This document shows positions 42,546 through 54,710 of a stretch of DNA of 64,000 nucleotides, piece by piece. The notes beneath the pieces are model-generated. The model was not told where the DNA came from, made no database searches, and worked only from the letters and a program-made list of their open reading frames with translations. Numbering within the stretch: the first letter of the stretch is position 1; each line of letters starts with the position of its first letter. Location: NCBI GenBank assembly GCA_963931865.1, contig OZ007508.1, positions 12,460,781 to 12,524,780 on the forward strand, read 5' to 3'. Source of the DNA: Axinella damicornis (Eukaryota; Porifera; Demospongiae; Axinellida; Axinellidae). The position numbers and the translations under genes are program-made.

Positions 42546-43420
42546 GTCTGTTTCAAACTACTGTACTTGAAATATTTATTCGGTTGGTGCGCGAGCTAAT
42601 ATGCTGGGCATTGTGTGTAGTCACTGTATTGTGATATCCGCCCATACCTACCTGTAATAATTTACCATAATTTAATATTATGTCTTTAAAATTGATGCTG
42701 AGATTTGGAACGCTTTTCTGACGTGTGTTTGCAGCACAGCTTCACCACAAACCATGGCTTCTGCCAAAAGTCAAGGTTGCTTCCAAAGATGCGGTAGGCT
42801 TCTTCCGAAGAGCACTGGCTTTGTTTGTACCTATGTTTCCGAAAAACGGTGCAGCTTCATTTGCTGATCTTCGTTTGACCCTTCTGTAGCTGCATTCGGA
42901 GCTGCGTTTGTTGTGTAAATCCAGTGCCATGACAGAATTGGTTCTGCAAACTTGTATCATTTTTCAAGACGCGTACCATAGGGGGTGTGTCAGTTGGAGT
43001 TATAGCATCTGTTCAATTTGATGACGTGTGTGAACTGACTTCCATCAAATACTGCACATTGTTCTCCTGCTCAGTTTTCTCCGGCTCCGGCTCCGGCTGC
43101 TCAGTTTTCTCCGGCTGTCGGCTGCAGTTTTATGAGTTCGTAAGAGAATGTGTTCACGACCAGCATGGCAGATACCCACTTTGGTAAGCCATGGAGTTGT
43201 ACTGCCAACATTCAATTTGCTGTTCACATCCTCAAGCCATTCCAATCTCGTTCTTCTAGCCTTGGCCACAGACTATGGGGATATGGATGTGGGGAAAGGT
43301 TTGTAGCCTAGTCTAGAAATGCCACAGTGATGCTAACATATATAGGCAGAATGTAGGAAGTCACAATCACAACTCCAAAAAACTTCTCAAAACCTCAATC
43401 ACACAGTCAACACACAAGCC

Positions 43421-44016
43421 TTAACCCTTTAACCACCGAATTCTTCCCACCAAGACAACACATTTTCATGCATTCAGCGCACACCACTTTCGTAGGTACT
43501 CCTCTCCCACAGCATTCACTCCTCAGCGGCCAAACTAGGTGGGGCCCGCACGCATGGAGAGACCCCTCTGGCAATACCGTTAATGATATTCATGACCCCC
43601 CACAAGCCCAGCAATCGGAGGTCAAAGGTGGATGTCAGCTGGATTTTCGCCCAGCATTTTCCTAAACTTGGGCCAGATCTGACTGATGGCACACCAATTT
43701 GCATGTTTTCTTGAGGCCCTGGGTGGGGTCTATGAATATCATTAGAATCAAAAAATCCTCGGGTCAATGAATCTCATTAAAATCAAAAAAACGCCTACAA
43801 CATGCGAAGGGGGGGGGGGGCCTTTCGATACCCCCCCGCTTGTACGTTTAGTTGGGGGTGCGCACCGAAATCTGACCAAATTTTTGAGTTCGTCCCTCAA
43901 AGTCATCCCTGGGCCCTCTGAAGCTTTTTTGGTCGCTTTTTGGACTGACGAGAATCTCTACAAGTGCATAGGGTCTAAATGACGTCTATAGACGTCAATG
44001 GGGCTTAAAGGGTTAA
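43421..44016. mobile_element. piggyBac-like MITE, TTAACCCTTT ends
   Basis: TTAACCCTTTAA at the left and TTAAAGGGTTAA at the right, consistent with a TTAA target site and CCCTTT inverted ends. 596 bp, no transposase. Confidence 0.7.
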
Positions 44017-44378
44017 TAACAACATACCATTCACCTTCATACAATTCATCCTCCTCAATCCTTGAGGAATCTAAATGTTTCCACCATTCTGCTATCCCTA
44101 TATCTCGTAGCCTCGAACCCAGGCACGGACCTGGGGATGTTATCATAACTACACTACAGTGTCCCTACATGTAGACTTTACCTACTCTATAAGATCCACT
44201 GCCGGCAAGACACGTGGGCACTCTTGTGTCTCAGTGACGGCTACCAGTGAGCCCTCTCTGGTGAAATTCGTGGATGTGTGGCTATAGAGAAGTACATGTA
44301 TTGCACAATGTACTTGCCCCTGCAATGTTTCCTCAGCATTTCCACAGCAAAGGGACTGTCACTCTCACTCGTGCACAT

Positions 44379-44500
<122 letters not shown>

Positions 44501-45227
44501 ACCAGGCACAGGCTTCCACCACATCACCTACAACATCCTGTCCTATCTTGATGATCCACGATCACTGTGCCATGCGGAGCAAGTGTGCAGCGACTGGTAC
44601 CAGGTCATTGCTGACCATCTACTGTGAATGAAACTGATCAAGAGGAGAGCGAAAACCGACCCTGTGTGGAGGGGGCTGTCTGAGAGAAGAGCTGGGGGGA
44701 AAGGAGGGATATAACAGATGGGCCGATGGCAGTGAGGGATGGGTGGAATGATGAGGTAGGAATGGGTGAATTTTGGGACAGCCCTGTACAGCGTGGATAT
44801 GAGCATGAATGGTTTCCTGTTGCCTCTCCCTACTCTCCACAGGGGCAAATACCTCTTCCGTCATGTTACTCCCTCAGAAGGGGTGACACATGAGTTCTAC
44901 AGACAGCTCTACTCAACATCATAAAGGATATTGATGTGAGCTCTTGGTGCATGCTCTTATATGAAGTTAGAGCAGTTGGGGTGGGAGGAGGGAGGCAGGA
45001 AAGGTGGGAGAGGTGGAAGAGATCGAACTGGGGAGGAATGGGGAGAGAGTGAAGGAATAAGTATGGAAGAGGATGAGGGATGGAGAGGTAATGACAGGAT
45101 GGAGGAAGGGTGGAAAATTGTGGAAGGAGAGAGCCAAGCATGAGGTAGATTATGTGAGAAGGGGGCAGGGGAAGAGAATGAAGTGGGTATAGGGAGGAAA
45201 GAGTGGTCGATGGAGGGTGGGGTGGGG

Positions 45228-45229
<2 letters not shown>

Positions 45230-45267
<38 letters not shown>
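45230..45267. repeat. poly(G) run, 38 nt
   Basis: Uninterrupted G run in the F-box pseudogene intron, preceded by GGGTGGGGTGGGGTT. Confidence 0.8.
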
Positions 45268-45268
<1 letters not shown>

Positions 45269-45415
45269 GGAGCGTAACACTGAAGTATAAGCATAATTCT
45301 TGTCAACAGAATTTGCAGTCGAACTGGAAGAACGGTCATCACACACTGACATGTATCAAGTGCCACAGTGGGGGAGTCATCTGCCTCCCGTACGATGATG
45401 AGAAGCTAGTCACTG

Positions 45416-45520
45416 CACAACTGTCCGGGATTGCCATCAAGTGTCTTGAGATGTCCTGAGATGTCCTACTGATCCTTTCATTCCCTGGGACATATGCGAT
45501 GGCAATCCCGGACAACCCTG
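45416..45520. mobile_element. 105-bp hAT MITE in a WD40 exon, 8-bp target duplication
   Basis: The right end complements to CAGGGTTGTCCGGGATTGCC, a hAT-type end; the left end is CACAACTGTCCGGGATTGCC. AGTCACTG flanks both sides (45408-45415 and 45521-45528). Removing the element plus one duplicate restores the expected WD40 reading. Confidence 0.85.
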
Positions 45521-45573
45521 AGTCACTGGACACCCGGACAGCACAATCAAGGTTTGTTTGTGCAATGCATGTG

Positions 45574-45918
45574 TAGCCTTGTTCCCACCACCAGTATTTC
45601 CAGTATGAAATGCGGCGGGGGAAGGCCTGGGATATCTTGTCACGTGCGGTGCCATTAGGTAGACACATGGTAGACACACAGAGGGCGGCGCCCAATGAAA
45701 AATCTCAACGTCCTGTCTTGTACTGTCCTTCCAAAGGCTGGATGTCAGAGCATCCAGCCTTTGGACGGACAGTACAAGACAGTACAACCAGTTGGGCACC
45801 ACCCCCTGTGTGTCTACCATCTGCCTACCTGACGTCATCGCACATGACCAGATATCCCAGGCCTTCCCCCCGCCGTATTTCAAAATACTGGCGGTGGGAA
45901 CGACCTGGGAACGAGGGT
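45574..45918. mobile_element. 345-bp foldback of the TAGCCTTGTTCCC family
   Basis: Arms of about 165 bp pair, including GGCCTGGGATATCTTGTCA with its complement and GGTAGACACACAG. The centre is a CTGGATG/CATCCAG hairpin near 45740-45760. Confidence 0.8.
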
Positions 45919-45973
45919 ACTGTGTGTGTGTGTGTTAACATATGGATGTGTATACGACCATGGTCTCAGTTAT

Positions 45974-46780
45974 CAAGAGTTCATAACAATAAGAGTGTGC
46001 AACTGTCATATGGGTTCCACTACCACCATCATGTAGGCAATCAGTGTGGTCTACATGTACGTACATGTACCTCTGTAGTAATCATAATTTCACACATAGG
46101 AGCATGTAGCCTCGTTCCCAGGCCGTTTTGGGAGGGAGAAACGGCCTGGCAACTTCCGCCAGTTCAAACTGTTTACGGACGTAACATCACGGCAATTGCA
46201 TACATGTACCTCATTCAATCAGTGAAGTCCACGTGATACTTCCAATGTTTTCACCGGCTGAGAATGGTCCTTTCCTGCTCGTGGAAGCATCTGTTTGCAC
46301 AGGTTCTGCGACGGAAGGCAAGCAGAAGACGAACGAACAAAAGTCGTCGTGCAGAGCACTCGCGATCCAGCGATCAACTATTGTGATGAATGGGCGTGAC
46401 TGCGACGATTTACTGTTGTCATGTGACAGCGAGCTGAAATCTGATTGGGACTTCCAACTCTCTGGCAGCGGAAGTAACAGTTTGAACTGGCGGAAGTTGC
46501 CAGGCCGTTTCTCCCTCCCAAAACGGCCTGGGAACGAGGCTAAGGAGCATGCAGCTGCTACTACACCACTGATTGGTTATGAGTACTACAGAGTTTACAC
46601 AGCCTTATGTACATGTACATTATTAGCCTTGTCCCAGGCTCTCTCCTCAAAAAACGCTTTTTGAGGAGAGAGCCTGCATGGGACTGTGGCTAATGTACAT
46701 GTACATAGACCACACTGATTGGAAGTAGTGGAACCCATAATATTATGGCAGTTGCACACTCTTATTGTTATGAACTCTTG
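45974..46780. mobile_element. outer foldback containing two other foldbacks
   Basis: Outer arms of about 100 bp: CAAGAGTTCATAACAATAAG at the left and its complement at the right. Inside lie a 436-bp element (46107-46542, ends TAGCCTCGTTCCCAGGCCG and complement, arms about 68 bp) and a 69-bp hairpin element (46624-46692, TAGCCTTGTCCCAGGCTC ends). Confidence 0.85.
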
Positions 46781-47138
46781 CAGTTACATATAGGTATGTA
46801 CTTTTACGAGTTTATAGAATCGTGCGTATGATATCATAATAGACAAGAGCTGCCATATTAATCAGAAGACAGATATATAATGTACCAATCAAGAGGTCTG
46901 TCTTTCAGCTCCTCCAGTTCTCTCGGCCTGAGTTTTCATTTTCCAAACTGCACGTAATATAGGACTACACTCAGCCATCGTATGTTCACAACTCTACCAC
47001 ACCCCACTCATTTGTGTGTATTCAATCTAGTTGTTTGGACAATGCTAGCGTGCTGGAACTGAATAATCTGTCCTGTATCCTGGAATTGGAGGCCTCACAA
47101 CATGAGAGGCAGGGGCGCTGGAACCGGTCCCGAGGTAT

Positions 47139-47560
47139 AAGCAACTTATGCCACATAAAGGGACAATTTTACGCCATTCGTACCATGAACCTAGATGGGG
47201 TAAGCCCTCTCAATTAGGTCTATCAGGGGTAACCCCATTCATTTAGAACATTGGCGTAAAATGTTCCCTTTATGTATAAGCAACTTATGCCACATAAAGG
47301 GACAATTTTACGCCATTGGTAACATGAACCTGGATGGGGTGAGCCCTGTCAATTAGGTCCGTCAGGGGTAACCCCATTCGTATAGTTTATTGGCGTAAAA
47401 TTATGTATAGATATTGTATGAAGTGGTCACGCCACTTCACAAGGGGATTTTACGCCAAACCCCATGGCGTAAAATGCTGTCGTTATGTACATAACGACAG
47501 CCATGGCGTAAAATTTTCCCTTTATGCACAAAGGCAATATTTTACGCCAAAGTATGTACG
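47139..47560. mobile_element. cluster of TTTTACGCCA/TGGCGTAAAA foldback units
   Basis: Two direct copies of a unit of about 135 bp, each bounded by ACATAAAGGGACAATTTTACG and its complement, then a third region with six more TTTTACGCCA or TGGCGTAAAA words and a perfect 26-bp palindrome (47480-47505, centre TGTACA). Confidence 0.75.
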
Positions 47561-48022
47561 ACCGGGGCTACTTGTACTGCAGGACCGCTGCCGAAGGCAG
47601 TGAACAGAGGCACGAAATTTGTTTCGCCGTCATTTTTCAGCTGTCTAGATGGGCTCTCGTACACGATCATAGCGTCTTCCGTGCTTCGTACTGCACTCAC
47701 TGCTTTCTGGTTTCCGTCTCACTCTCGATGTGGAAAGGTAGCTAGCTAACCCACGCCTACTAATTGAAAAGTGGTACGGCCAGACGGCCGGCGCCGCGCT
47801 GGCCCTGGCATGGTGTGATCACTCCATTCACTTACCAGGAGAAAAAATTATGATACACAATCTACAAAAAAAAAAAGTCATGACACAGATTCACTTCCCA
47901 GGAAAAAGGAAAAAATATGTACAGAAAAGTGCATACACACAGTGACTATAGATCTTACTAACGGTTGTAGCTTTGTTGACATTCGGATACACACACTATA
48001 GAAGCTGTAGCTTTCTTGGGTG

Positions 48023-49795
48023 CTATTGTGCAAATCTATCAACAGCATCAACTGAAATGGCTCTGTGAATGTGCAAAAGAGCCAGACCACCAAGCCTGTC
48101 CTCTGTCATCGTGGTCCTCAAGAACGGTTTTATCCGGCGTAGAGCTGAGAAAGTCCGTTCTGCCTGACATGATGTGACAGGAATTGTGCACAGTAACCTT
48201 AACAAGGTAGAAACATTGGGGAAGAGCCTGCTGTCACAGTGATTTAATGCTGTTATTGGGCTGTCTGGTAATTGATCTCACTCAGTGTAGAAATTTGTGC
48301 TTCCAACAGTGCAGTTCAGTTTGCAATGAAAGAGGACATGGCAAATCGATTTCATAAAGTGACGCATTCTCTTGCCAGTCGTTTTTCTTCAAGAAAACAC
48401 TGGGAACCAGGCAGAGTCCAAGAGTTGCTATCTTCGCATTCGATGAAAACCTGTCTTCTATCTCATTCTGAAGGTGGTCCAGGAAAGGAACCGTTAATGA
48501 TCTTCTATAATACACTTCAGGGGATTCAGCGTCAACGTTGGCTCATTGTGTTTGCTTATTGCACCTGCGTGGAATTGAAGGTTTCTCGGTTCCTACTTCC
48601 TCAGTCATGTCCACAGCCAATTGGAACCAAATTGCGTGCCAGTCATCTACTGCTTCTCTCAGTTCCTTCAGCTGTTCCTGCACATCTTGAACCAACTCAA
48701 TTAATTCCCTGGACAATATCCAAGGATCTCTGCTGAAGCATAACGGTTAGACCCCTGATGTATGCAAGAACATTAAACACGACCACCAGTGCCAGAACAA
48801 AGGAAAATCTTTCTATAGCAGCAAGCAAGCTGTTTGTATTAGTGATGGTTTCTCTATTCCATGAGACAGAATCTTCGCCATACGCAATGTCACTAAGAGC
48901 TTGTACAAGGGCAGGATACAAATCAACAAATACTTCTAGGGCATCATGCCGTTCTACCCACCTTGTTCTACACAGAGGTTTGACCCTCTTCTTCTTCACC
49001 TCTGGCAATTCACATTCAATCACTTCCGCAAGCTTATCTTGCTTCCATACTTCACTCACACTTCCCATCGTATTTCTGACCAGCGCTTGGGAACATGAAC
49101 TAGCAATTGCCAAGTTCAATATATGACTGCAACAGTGGATGTACGTTGCCAAAGGATATTTTTGTCGTATGATACTGCTTGCACCTTTTCTTACACTTGC
49201 CATCGATCCACTTCCATCGTATCCTTGTCCACGTAGACACTCGCAGTCTAGCCCGAGCTCCTCTAACTTATTCAGGATAGTTGAAGCTATAGCATCACCA
49301 GTCATTTCACGATGCTGCTCCTTAAACCCAACAAAACTTTCCTTCACAATATATTCATCATCTTCTTTGTGTACGTACCTTATCACAAAGGTAACTTCTA
49401 TTGAAGCCGCATCTTGAACTTCATCAGAAATTATAGCAAAGAATCTAGCTTCCTTCACTTGAGCTATTATTGTTTCCAGGATCTTACCACCCAGAACTTC
49501 AATAATCTCATTTTGTGTCGTCTTAGAGCGATAAGTTGCATTTCTAGCGCAGTTCTTGAAATGCTCTGCTAACACACTGTCACCAGCACCACATCGAAAT
49601 TGAAGCAGAACTTGGAAGTTCCCAGGATTATTGTCACTGTCGTCAAGGTGCTTTCCATCATCGCGGTGACCCCTTAAAGCAATTCCTTGCCAACCACAAA
49701 CTTCCACTGTTGCCATTATTGATTTCAGAACTTTCCTGTTCTTCTGTATTTGTGCTGCATGTGAAGTATCAAGTTGTGTATGGAGAAAACTAGTC
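48023..49795 (-). pseudogene. hAT-superfamily transposase (DUF4371/ZMYM1-like), degenerate copy 1
   Basis: Main frame 49716-48697 reads the DUF4371 region (FFAIISDEVQDAASIEVTFV) and the RNase H-like core (GQGYDGSGSMAS, YIHCCSHILNLAIA, CRTRWVERHDALEVF). Coding continues upstream of the first ATG to about 49795. Near 48705 a frameshift moves to the frame reading ELIELVQDVQEQLKELREAV, then an in-frame TGA interrupts, and the C-terminal dimerisation region lies at 48205-48023 (CQAERTFSALRRIKPFLRT). hAT transposases cut and paste DNA with 8-bp target duplications. It lies in the F-box pseudogene's last intron. Confidence 0.85.
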
Positions 49796-49814
49796 TAAAT
49801 AACTCAAGCCTGAA

Positions 49815-50290
49815 TAATACTTACAAGTAGCTGAGCTCGCTTCGCTTCGCTCGCTCAGCTACTTCCCCCTTGTTCACCTACCGTGCGTAATCCGGCGCCG
49901 GACAGCTCTCTGAAGAGCTGCTTCTCCCCGATTGCGTCCACTTCAGCTGCTGCTCCCAGGCCCGATTGCGGCATCCGCTTCCACTGCTGGCTCCCCGTTG
50001 GCCTCCGCCTCCAGCTGCTGCTCCCCGATTGCGCCCGCTTCAGCTGCTGCTCGCTGCTTTCATGATCAGCTGCTGCTCCCGATCGTGTCCGCTTCGACTG
50101 CTGCTCCCCGATTGCATACTGGATTTCAGCCCATGCCCGGTCCCAATGTTCTCGAACATTCTTCGCGGAGTTCAAGGTTCAGTAAATAAATTAAAGTACG
50201 AAGGTCGCACGTCACTATAATCTAGTCCCGCCCCACGAACATCCCACTTCCGTCACTCACAGACACACAGACACGTAAAATCTTAATGTG
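49815..50290. mobile_element. minisatellite-bearing repeat, copy in duplication A
   Basis: Same family as 13935-14430 in opposite orientation. Begins CAAGTAGCTGAGCTCGCTTC and contains CCGATTGCG plus TCAGCTGCTGCTCCC-type units. Paired with 58225-58690. Confidence 0.75.
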
Positions 50291-50947
50291 TTGATACGCT
50301 ACTTAAATTGAAGTTTGTCTTAAATGTAATCATGGTATTTTGGATTCTTGTGCCTCACGCGAGCCCTGTCCGCAGGCTTGGGAGGGACACCCGATATGGC
50401 AGGAACATGATTTGTCATTTTCTCCCTTTTCCAAATGAACATGTCACCTTCCTGTGGACCAAAATATTGTATGTAAACTCCTTAGCTATCTACATACACA
50501 TAAGCTCCTACATACTAGAGAAAATGTAGGAGTGAGTCACTATTTGCAACGTACGTGTTATTTATACCAGAGGTGGGCGGCAAATAGACACAATAGTCTC
50601 GCGAGCGGAATCCCAAAGATTAGTCCCTACATGTTACAGTTGGGCTCACGTACTGAGGAGATCGGCAATTCTACATTGCACCAAACAGCAAAAGCTAACA
50701 GACTTATTTCAGAACAGCCTGAGCAACAGGAGTTTTGCAACTGACAGATGTGCTGTGTCGCCCAACAGTGAACAGATGAGCACTGTTGCATTGAGTGTTG
50801 TATTGATCATATAGCCTACAATTGAAGCTGGAGATCACATACCACACATGATAAACAGTGAAGCTTGTTATGATCCGGCACAGGCACATTGAAAATTTGA
50901 AATGTCCCTCATCATTTAGACAATGAGACCTGGATTTGTAAACTAAC

Positions 50948-51958
50948 CTCAAGCTGCCAAATGTGGGTCTTCTCCTCAGCAGGCTCTGGCAGTTCAACAT
51001 CTTCATCCTTGGGGTCATCAGACAGATGTTTTTGAAACTTCACCTTACTGTACATTCCTGGATATGTAGATGAGGTAATTAAAGTAAATTGAACTCCGCC
51101 AACAGGTTCTGAGTACATATGGCAAGCCTTCTAGATGTGGTCACGCATACCAATTATGATGGCGTGCGAGCTGTTAAATGGATAAACTCACCAGGATGTA
51201 CATCACTGACATAAGATGCAATCGCAATTGGTTGGCCTTCTTGAAGGATCTTAACAATGTCACAAAGGTATAAAAGAGTCAGTAAAGTTAGTGAGGAAGT
51301 TGGATTTCATATTAACTAAGCCAGAATTGAGATCCTTGGACAGGTCAGCATCTGAAGAATGCTATATAAAAGGAGGTGAAGAATGAAGCTATGACAGAAT
51401 GATGAAGTTCCCGCTACAGTGGTATACTGACCGGTGAACCACCTCCTCACTTTTTTGGCCTTCCAGACTTTTCTTGACCCTGTGAGTGAGTATAGGCACA
51501 ACAGCAACTGTAGACAAAATGCCTGAATCGAATGACTTCTATGACTGAAGTATATAACAGCCTATGTACAAAAACGTGAATCAACTTTCTGAACTACCAT
51601 AATATTAGTTTCATATGATCATGAAGCGTATACACACCTTTTTGCTTCCTAGCTTTGGTTTCCCCCTTTTTCCCTTGTCATCCTGCACCTTGGCTTTTTG
51701 CTTCTCCAATCCTTTCTGTGGGAAACAAAGGTGTTGTGATCACTTGTAATGTGCAGCAGTTGTGATATCCAGGGAAGCTATAAGGTTAAAAGACTGTAGT
51801 GCCTTTGTAGTAAGATTCAGTATGGCAAATATCATGACAGAAGCAGTCTCAAGATGTCCGCTTGTCTGAACAGAGTGACAAAAAAGGCTGAGTTTGCCTC
51901 CATCGGTTAGACTAGCCCCCAGGATACAAACCGTTTAGACCAGGCCTCCCCTTGCATG

Positions 51959-51998
<40 letters not shown>

Positions 51999-52344
51999 TG
52001 TTAACACAATTTGGGACAGGTTGCAATACGTAATAGCATATTTGCATACCTTTGCATGATAATTGCTGTTGATCAGCGCTTTCAATAGGGTCGTGTCAAT
52101 CTCCCGCGAGTGGCCCTTCAGGGATGGGCATTCTCCAATAACCTTTATGAACAGTATCATGCAGTCATCATGTATGTTATTCTAGGGATCGACTTTGGTG
52201 CAATAAATATTGACACATGCATAAGTCACCGATAATCTCACTCACTCTGTCGTGAATGTACTTCCTTTGTGCGGGTGAAATATCCTTCAAGGTCTTCCCA
52301 CTTGCCCACACTTTTGCCTCTTTTGCCGCCACTTTCAGGATGTG
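50948..52344 (-). CDS. unidentified multi-exon gene, copy A (partial)
   Basis: Exons with GT/AG borders: 52344-52246 (33 codons, WASGKTLKDISPAQRKYIHD), 52142-52050 (31 codons, VIGECPSLKGHSREIDTTLL), 51715-51638 (26 codons, lysine-rich), 51249-51192 (EGQPIAIASYVSDVHP) and 51057-50948 (36 codons, SKVKFQKHL, then ELPEPAEEKTHIWQLE). The first three join in phase, as do the last two. A short lysine-rich exon near 51479-51451 is possible but leaves a phase gap. The product is charged and soluble-looking; no domain was recognised. Real coding status is supported by copy B, where indels in these exons are multiples of three. Exons upstream of 52344 and downstream of 50948 were not found. Confidence 0.5.
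51962..51997. repeat. poly(G) run, 36 nt, absent from copy B
   Basis: Part of about 50 bp present in copy A (GGGAG, G run, ATGTTAACACAAT) and missing at the equivalent site near 61698 in copy B. Confidence 0.8.
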
Positions 52345-52654
52345 CTGCAATTAGTTGCATGATCGATGATAGTGACATTGTACACTCTTTGTATTGCTAT
52401 GACATAGCCTGAACGGTTTTGTACTGATGAGTGACAATTAAATCTTACTACCAGGAAAGAATGTTTGTGTTGGTCTTGTATAAGCAAACCCACATTTAGT
52501 CTCGTCCCCAGACCCTCCATGCCCCAACCTCCATGTGCGCGCCCCTTGATTTTCAGCGCTCGAAATTAAGAAATAGAATAGTTTTTCAGATGTTATTTAC
52601 ATTCCATGTACAAGTGCAATATTTCCAGATAGTTTTCAGATAGTCAGTTCATAT

Positions 52655-53750
52655 TCAGTCCTCATTCAGATCATAATCAGATGAAACCATGGCGTAGTGG
52701 ATCTTGGCTTCTGCAGCTGGGTCGTAGAGCGTCAGTGTCATCAGTTTCGAGAGTTTGGCTTTCACACTTGAGAACGCTTGCTCTTGACTAGCACCCCACA
52801 GCCACGCTTGGTTTTTACCAAGTAGTTCGCGGAGTGGCTGTGTGAGGTCTGCGAGGTTAGGGGGAAATTTTCCCAACTGATTTACCATCCCCATAAATCG
52901 TCTGAGTTCTGAGATGTTGGTGGGGGGTACCATCTCACGAATGGCAGATGTCTTGTCTGGGTCTGCATGGATGCCATTTCCATTGACCAGATGCCCCAAG
53001 AACTTCAACTCGGATCTCCCAAATTCACATTTCTCGGGGTTCAGTGTGGCACCTGCTGTTTGGAGTACTGCAGTGAGTCTCCGGCCATGTTCGGAGTGAT
53101 CTTTGCCGAAAACAAGGACGTCGTCCATTTGGCAGAGGACTCCCTCTAACCCGCTGAGGATCTGTGACATCCTCTTCTGGAAATGTTTGGGTGCACTGCA
53201 GATGCCAAATGGCAGTTTGTTAAAGCAGTAGCAGCCCTTTGGGGTTATAAAGATGGTGAGGAGGCGAGATTTTTCTGCTAGTGGAATCTGCCAAAAACCA
53301 CTATTGGCATCTAGCTTTGAGAACACCTTCACTCCAGTCAGCTGAGCCGGAGTTTCATCCACCTTTGGGAGTGGGTGGAGCTCTCTCAGGACGCTCTCGT
53401 TCAGAGGTTTGAGATCAACACAAATGCGGATACTACCGGACTTCTTGGGTACCACGACCATGCCGGCACACCAGTGAGTTGGCTCATCGACTTTGGATAT
53501 TACTCCCATTTCCTCCATTCTGGCTAGTTCCTCTTCGACTTTTGGGCGCAACGGCAATGGGTGTGAACAGTGCATATGGGTTTGCATTGGATTTGAGCAT
53601 ATGCGGTTGCATTGGGTCGCCTGTTGCGGTGATCTGAAGTTGCCAGTGCTTCAAGGCAGCTGGGTTGCACTCCTTTGAGTTCTCGCTGCTGCTCATGAAC
53701 AGCTTCGTGTTGCTATAGAGGCCTGTGTGGCTAGGTATAGTAGACATCTT
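52655..53750 (-). pseudogene. Ty3/gypsy pol fragment, copy A
   Basis: Frame 53587-52655 reads reverse transcriptase: VISKVDEPTHWCAGMVVVPK, then LDANSGFWQIPL, then CQMDDVLVFG (catalytic xMDD present), thumb and the start of RNase H, ending early after SSDYDLNED. Upstream frame 53747-53484 joins by a frameshift. Integrase, gag and LTRs are absent. Confidence 0.85.
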
Positions 53751-53756
53751 CAGCTT

Positions 53757-54261
53757 TTACACTAGCCTGGAGGTTCAACAGAACTTTTTCAACCAAATGT
53801 TTCGACCACACTGCGGTGGTCTTCTTCGGTGATAATACAATACAGCACATCAACAGACACTCATATAGGTACACAAAATGACAAACTGAGAAAAATTGGC
53901 GAGACGCGTGACCTACAGAGGTAGCACGTGACCGGAAATCAAATTAGAGCTGCAGACTGTTCTGTGCACGCGTTGGGGGTGGGGTGTGTCACGGATGAGT
54001 GCATCATACACATGAGGCAGGATGCCTTCCTCCCGGTTGAGGGGGTTGGGCTGGCTCCTCATGTGCCAGGTCTCCAATGTGCACCTTTGCCAGAAAAGGG
54101 CTATATGTAGTGCTCTGCACCTTCGCCCTCTTGTTGGTTCTGAACCGGGCACGTTCAAATATAACTTTCCTGCTCACTTGGAAGAATCCGTCGAGTTGGT
54201 TGTATACACTTTTCTCTCATCTGCAGTTATATCTGTGTAGTCAAGAACGGCTTCTGCCTGT
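53757..54261 (-). mobile_element. Penelope-like element 3' end, copy A
   Basis: Frame 54158-53913 reads ALHIALFWQRCTLETWHMRS then QPNPLNREEGILPHVYDALI, resembling the C-terminal end of Penelope-like element proteins, after the GIY-YIG domain. A hammerhead-like hairpin follows at 53830-53799, with core CCGAAGA in place of CTGANGA. Confidence 0.6.
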
Positions 54262-54710
54262 TCTCCCAGTTAGTACGTCATGAAAAGAAAGCCACACCCC
54301 GTGATGGCATATAGTCATGATAGATCTTGACAAGAACAGGTTGGTAGATATTCCTCGTAGCGGTATTGAGCCACCAGATGACGAATTTACAATGATTCAG
54401 TATCTCAAATGCCGCCATCACAACAAAAAAGAACACAACATAATTATGTGCTTGCATCAGTGGCGGCGGAAGATTGTCCAGTCAAGGGGGGCTGAAGTAC
54501 GGAGGCACGAAGTGCCTCTGCCAGCCAATCAGTATTCCGAGCGAAGCGCGGAAATTTTTTTTCCATGCGCGGCTTTCCATGTCAGGAAGCCATCTCGTAG
54601 CATCTCCGCATACTTTCATGCATTATTCTCAGGTATAAGCTACACATAATATTAACAGTACATTCAGCAGTATATACACACCAAAAATGTTTACACATAA
54701 AATTAGGCAA

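Larger units (their letters stand above)
49612..54261. repeat. tandem segmental duplication, copy A
   Basis: Matches 58036-64000 in the same order and orientation, about 4.6 kb once insertions are removed. The left border falls inside the hAT transposase pseudogene at 49612. The right border cannot be fixed because copy B runs off the window. Confidence 0.9.

Noticed and set aside
48272..48736. 154-codon plus-strand frame
   Set aside because: It is antisense to a hAT transposase pseudogene whose motifs are clear on the minus strand.
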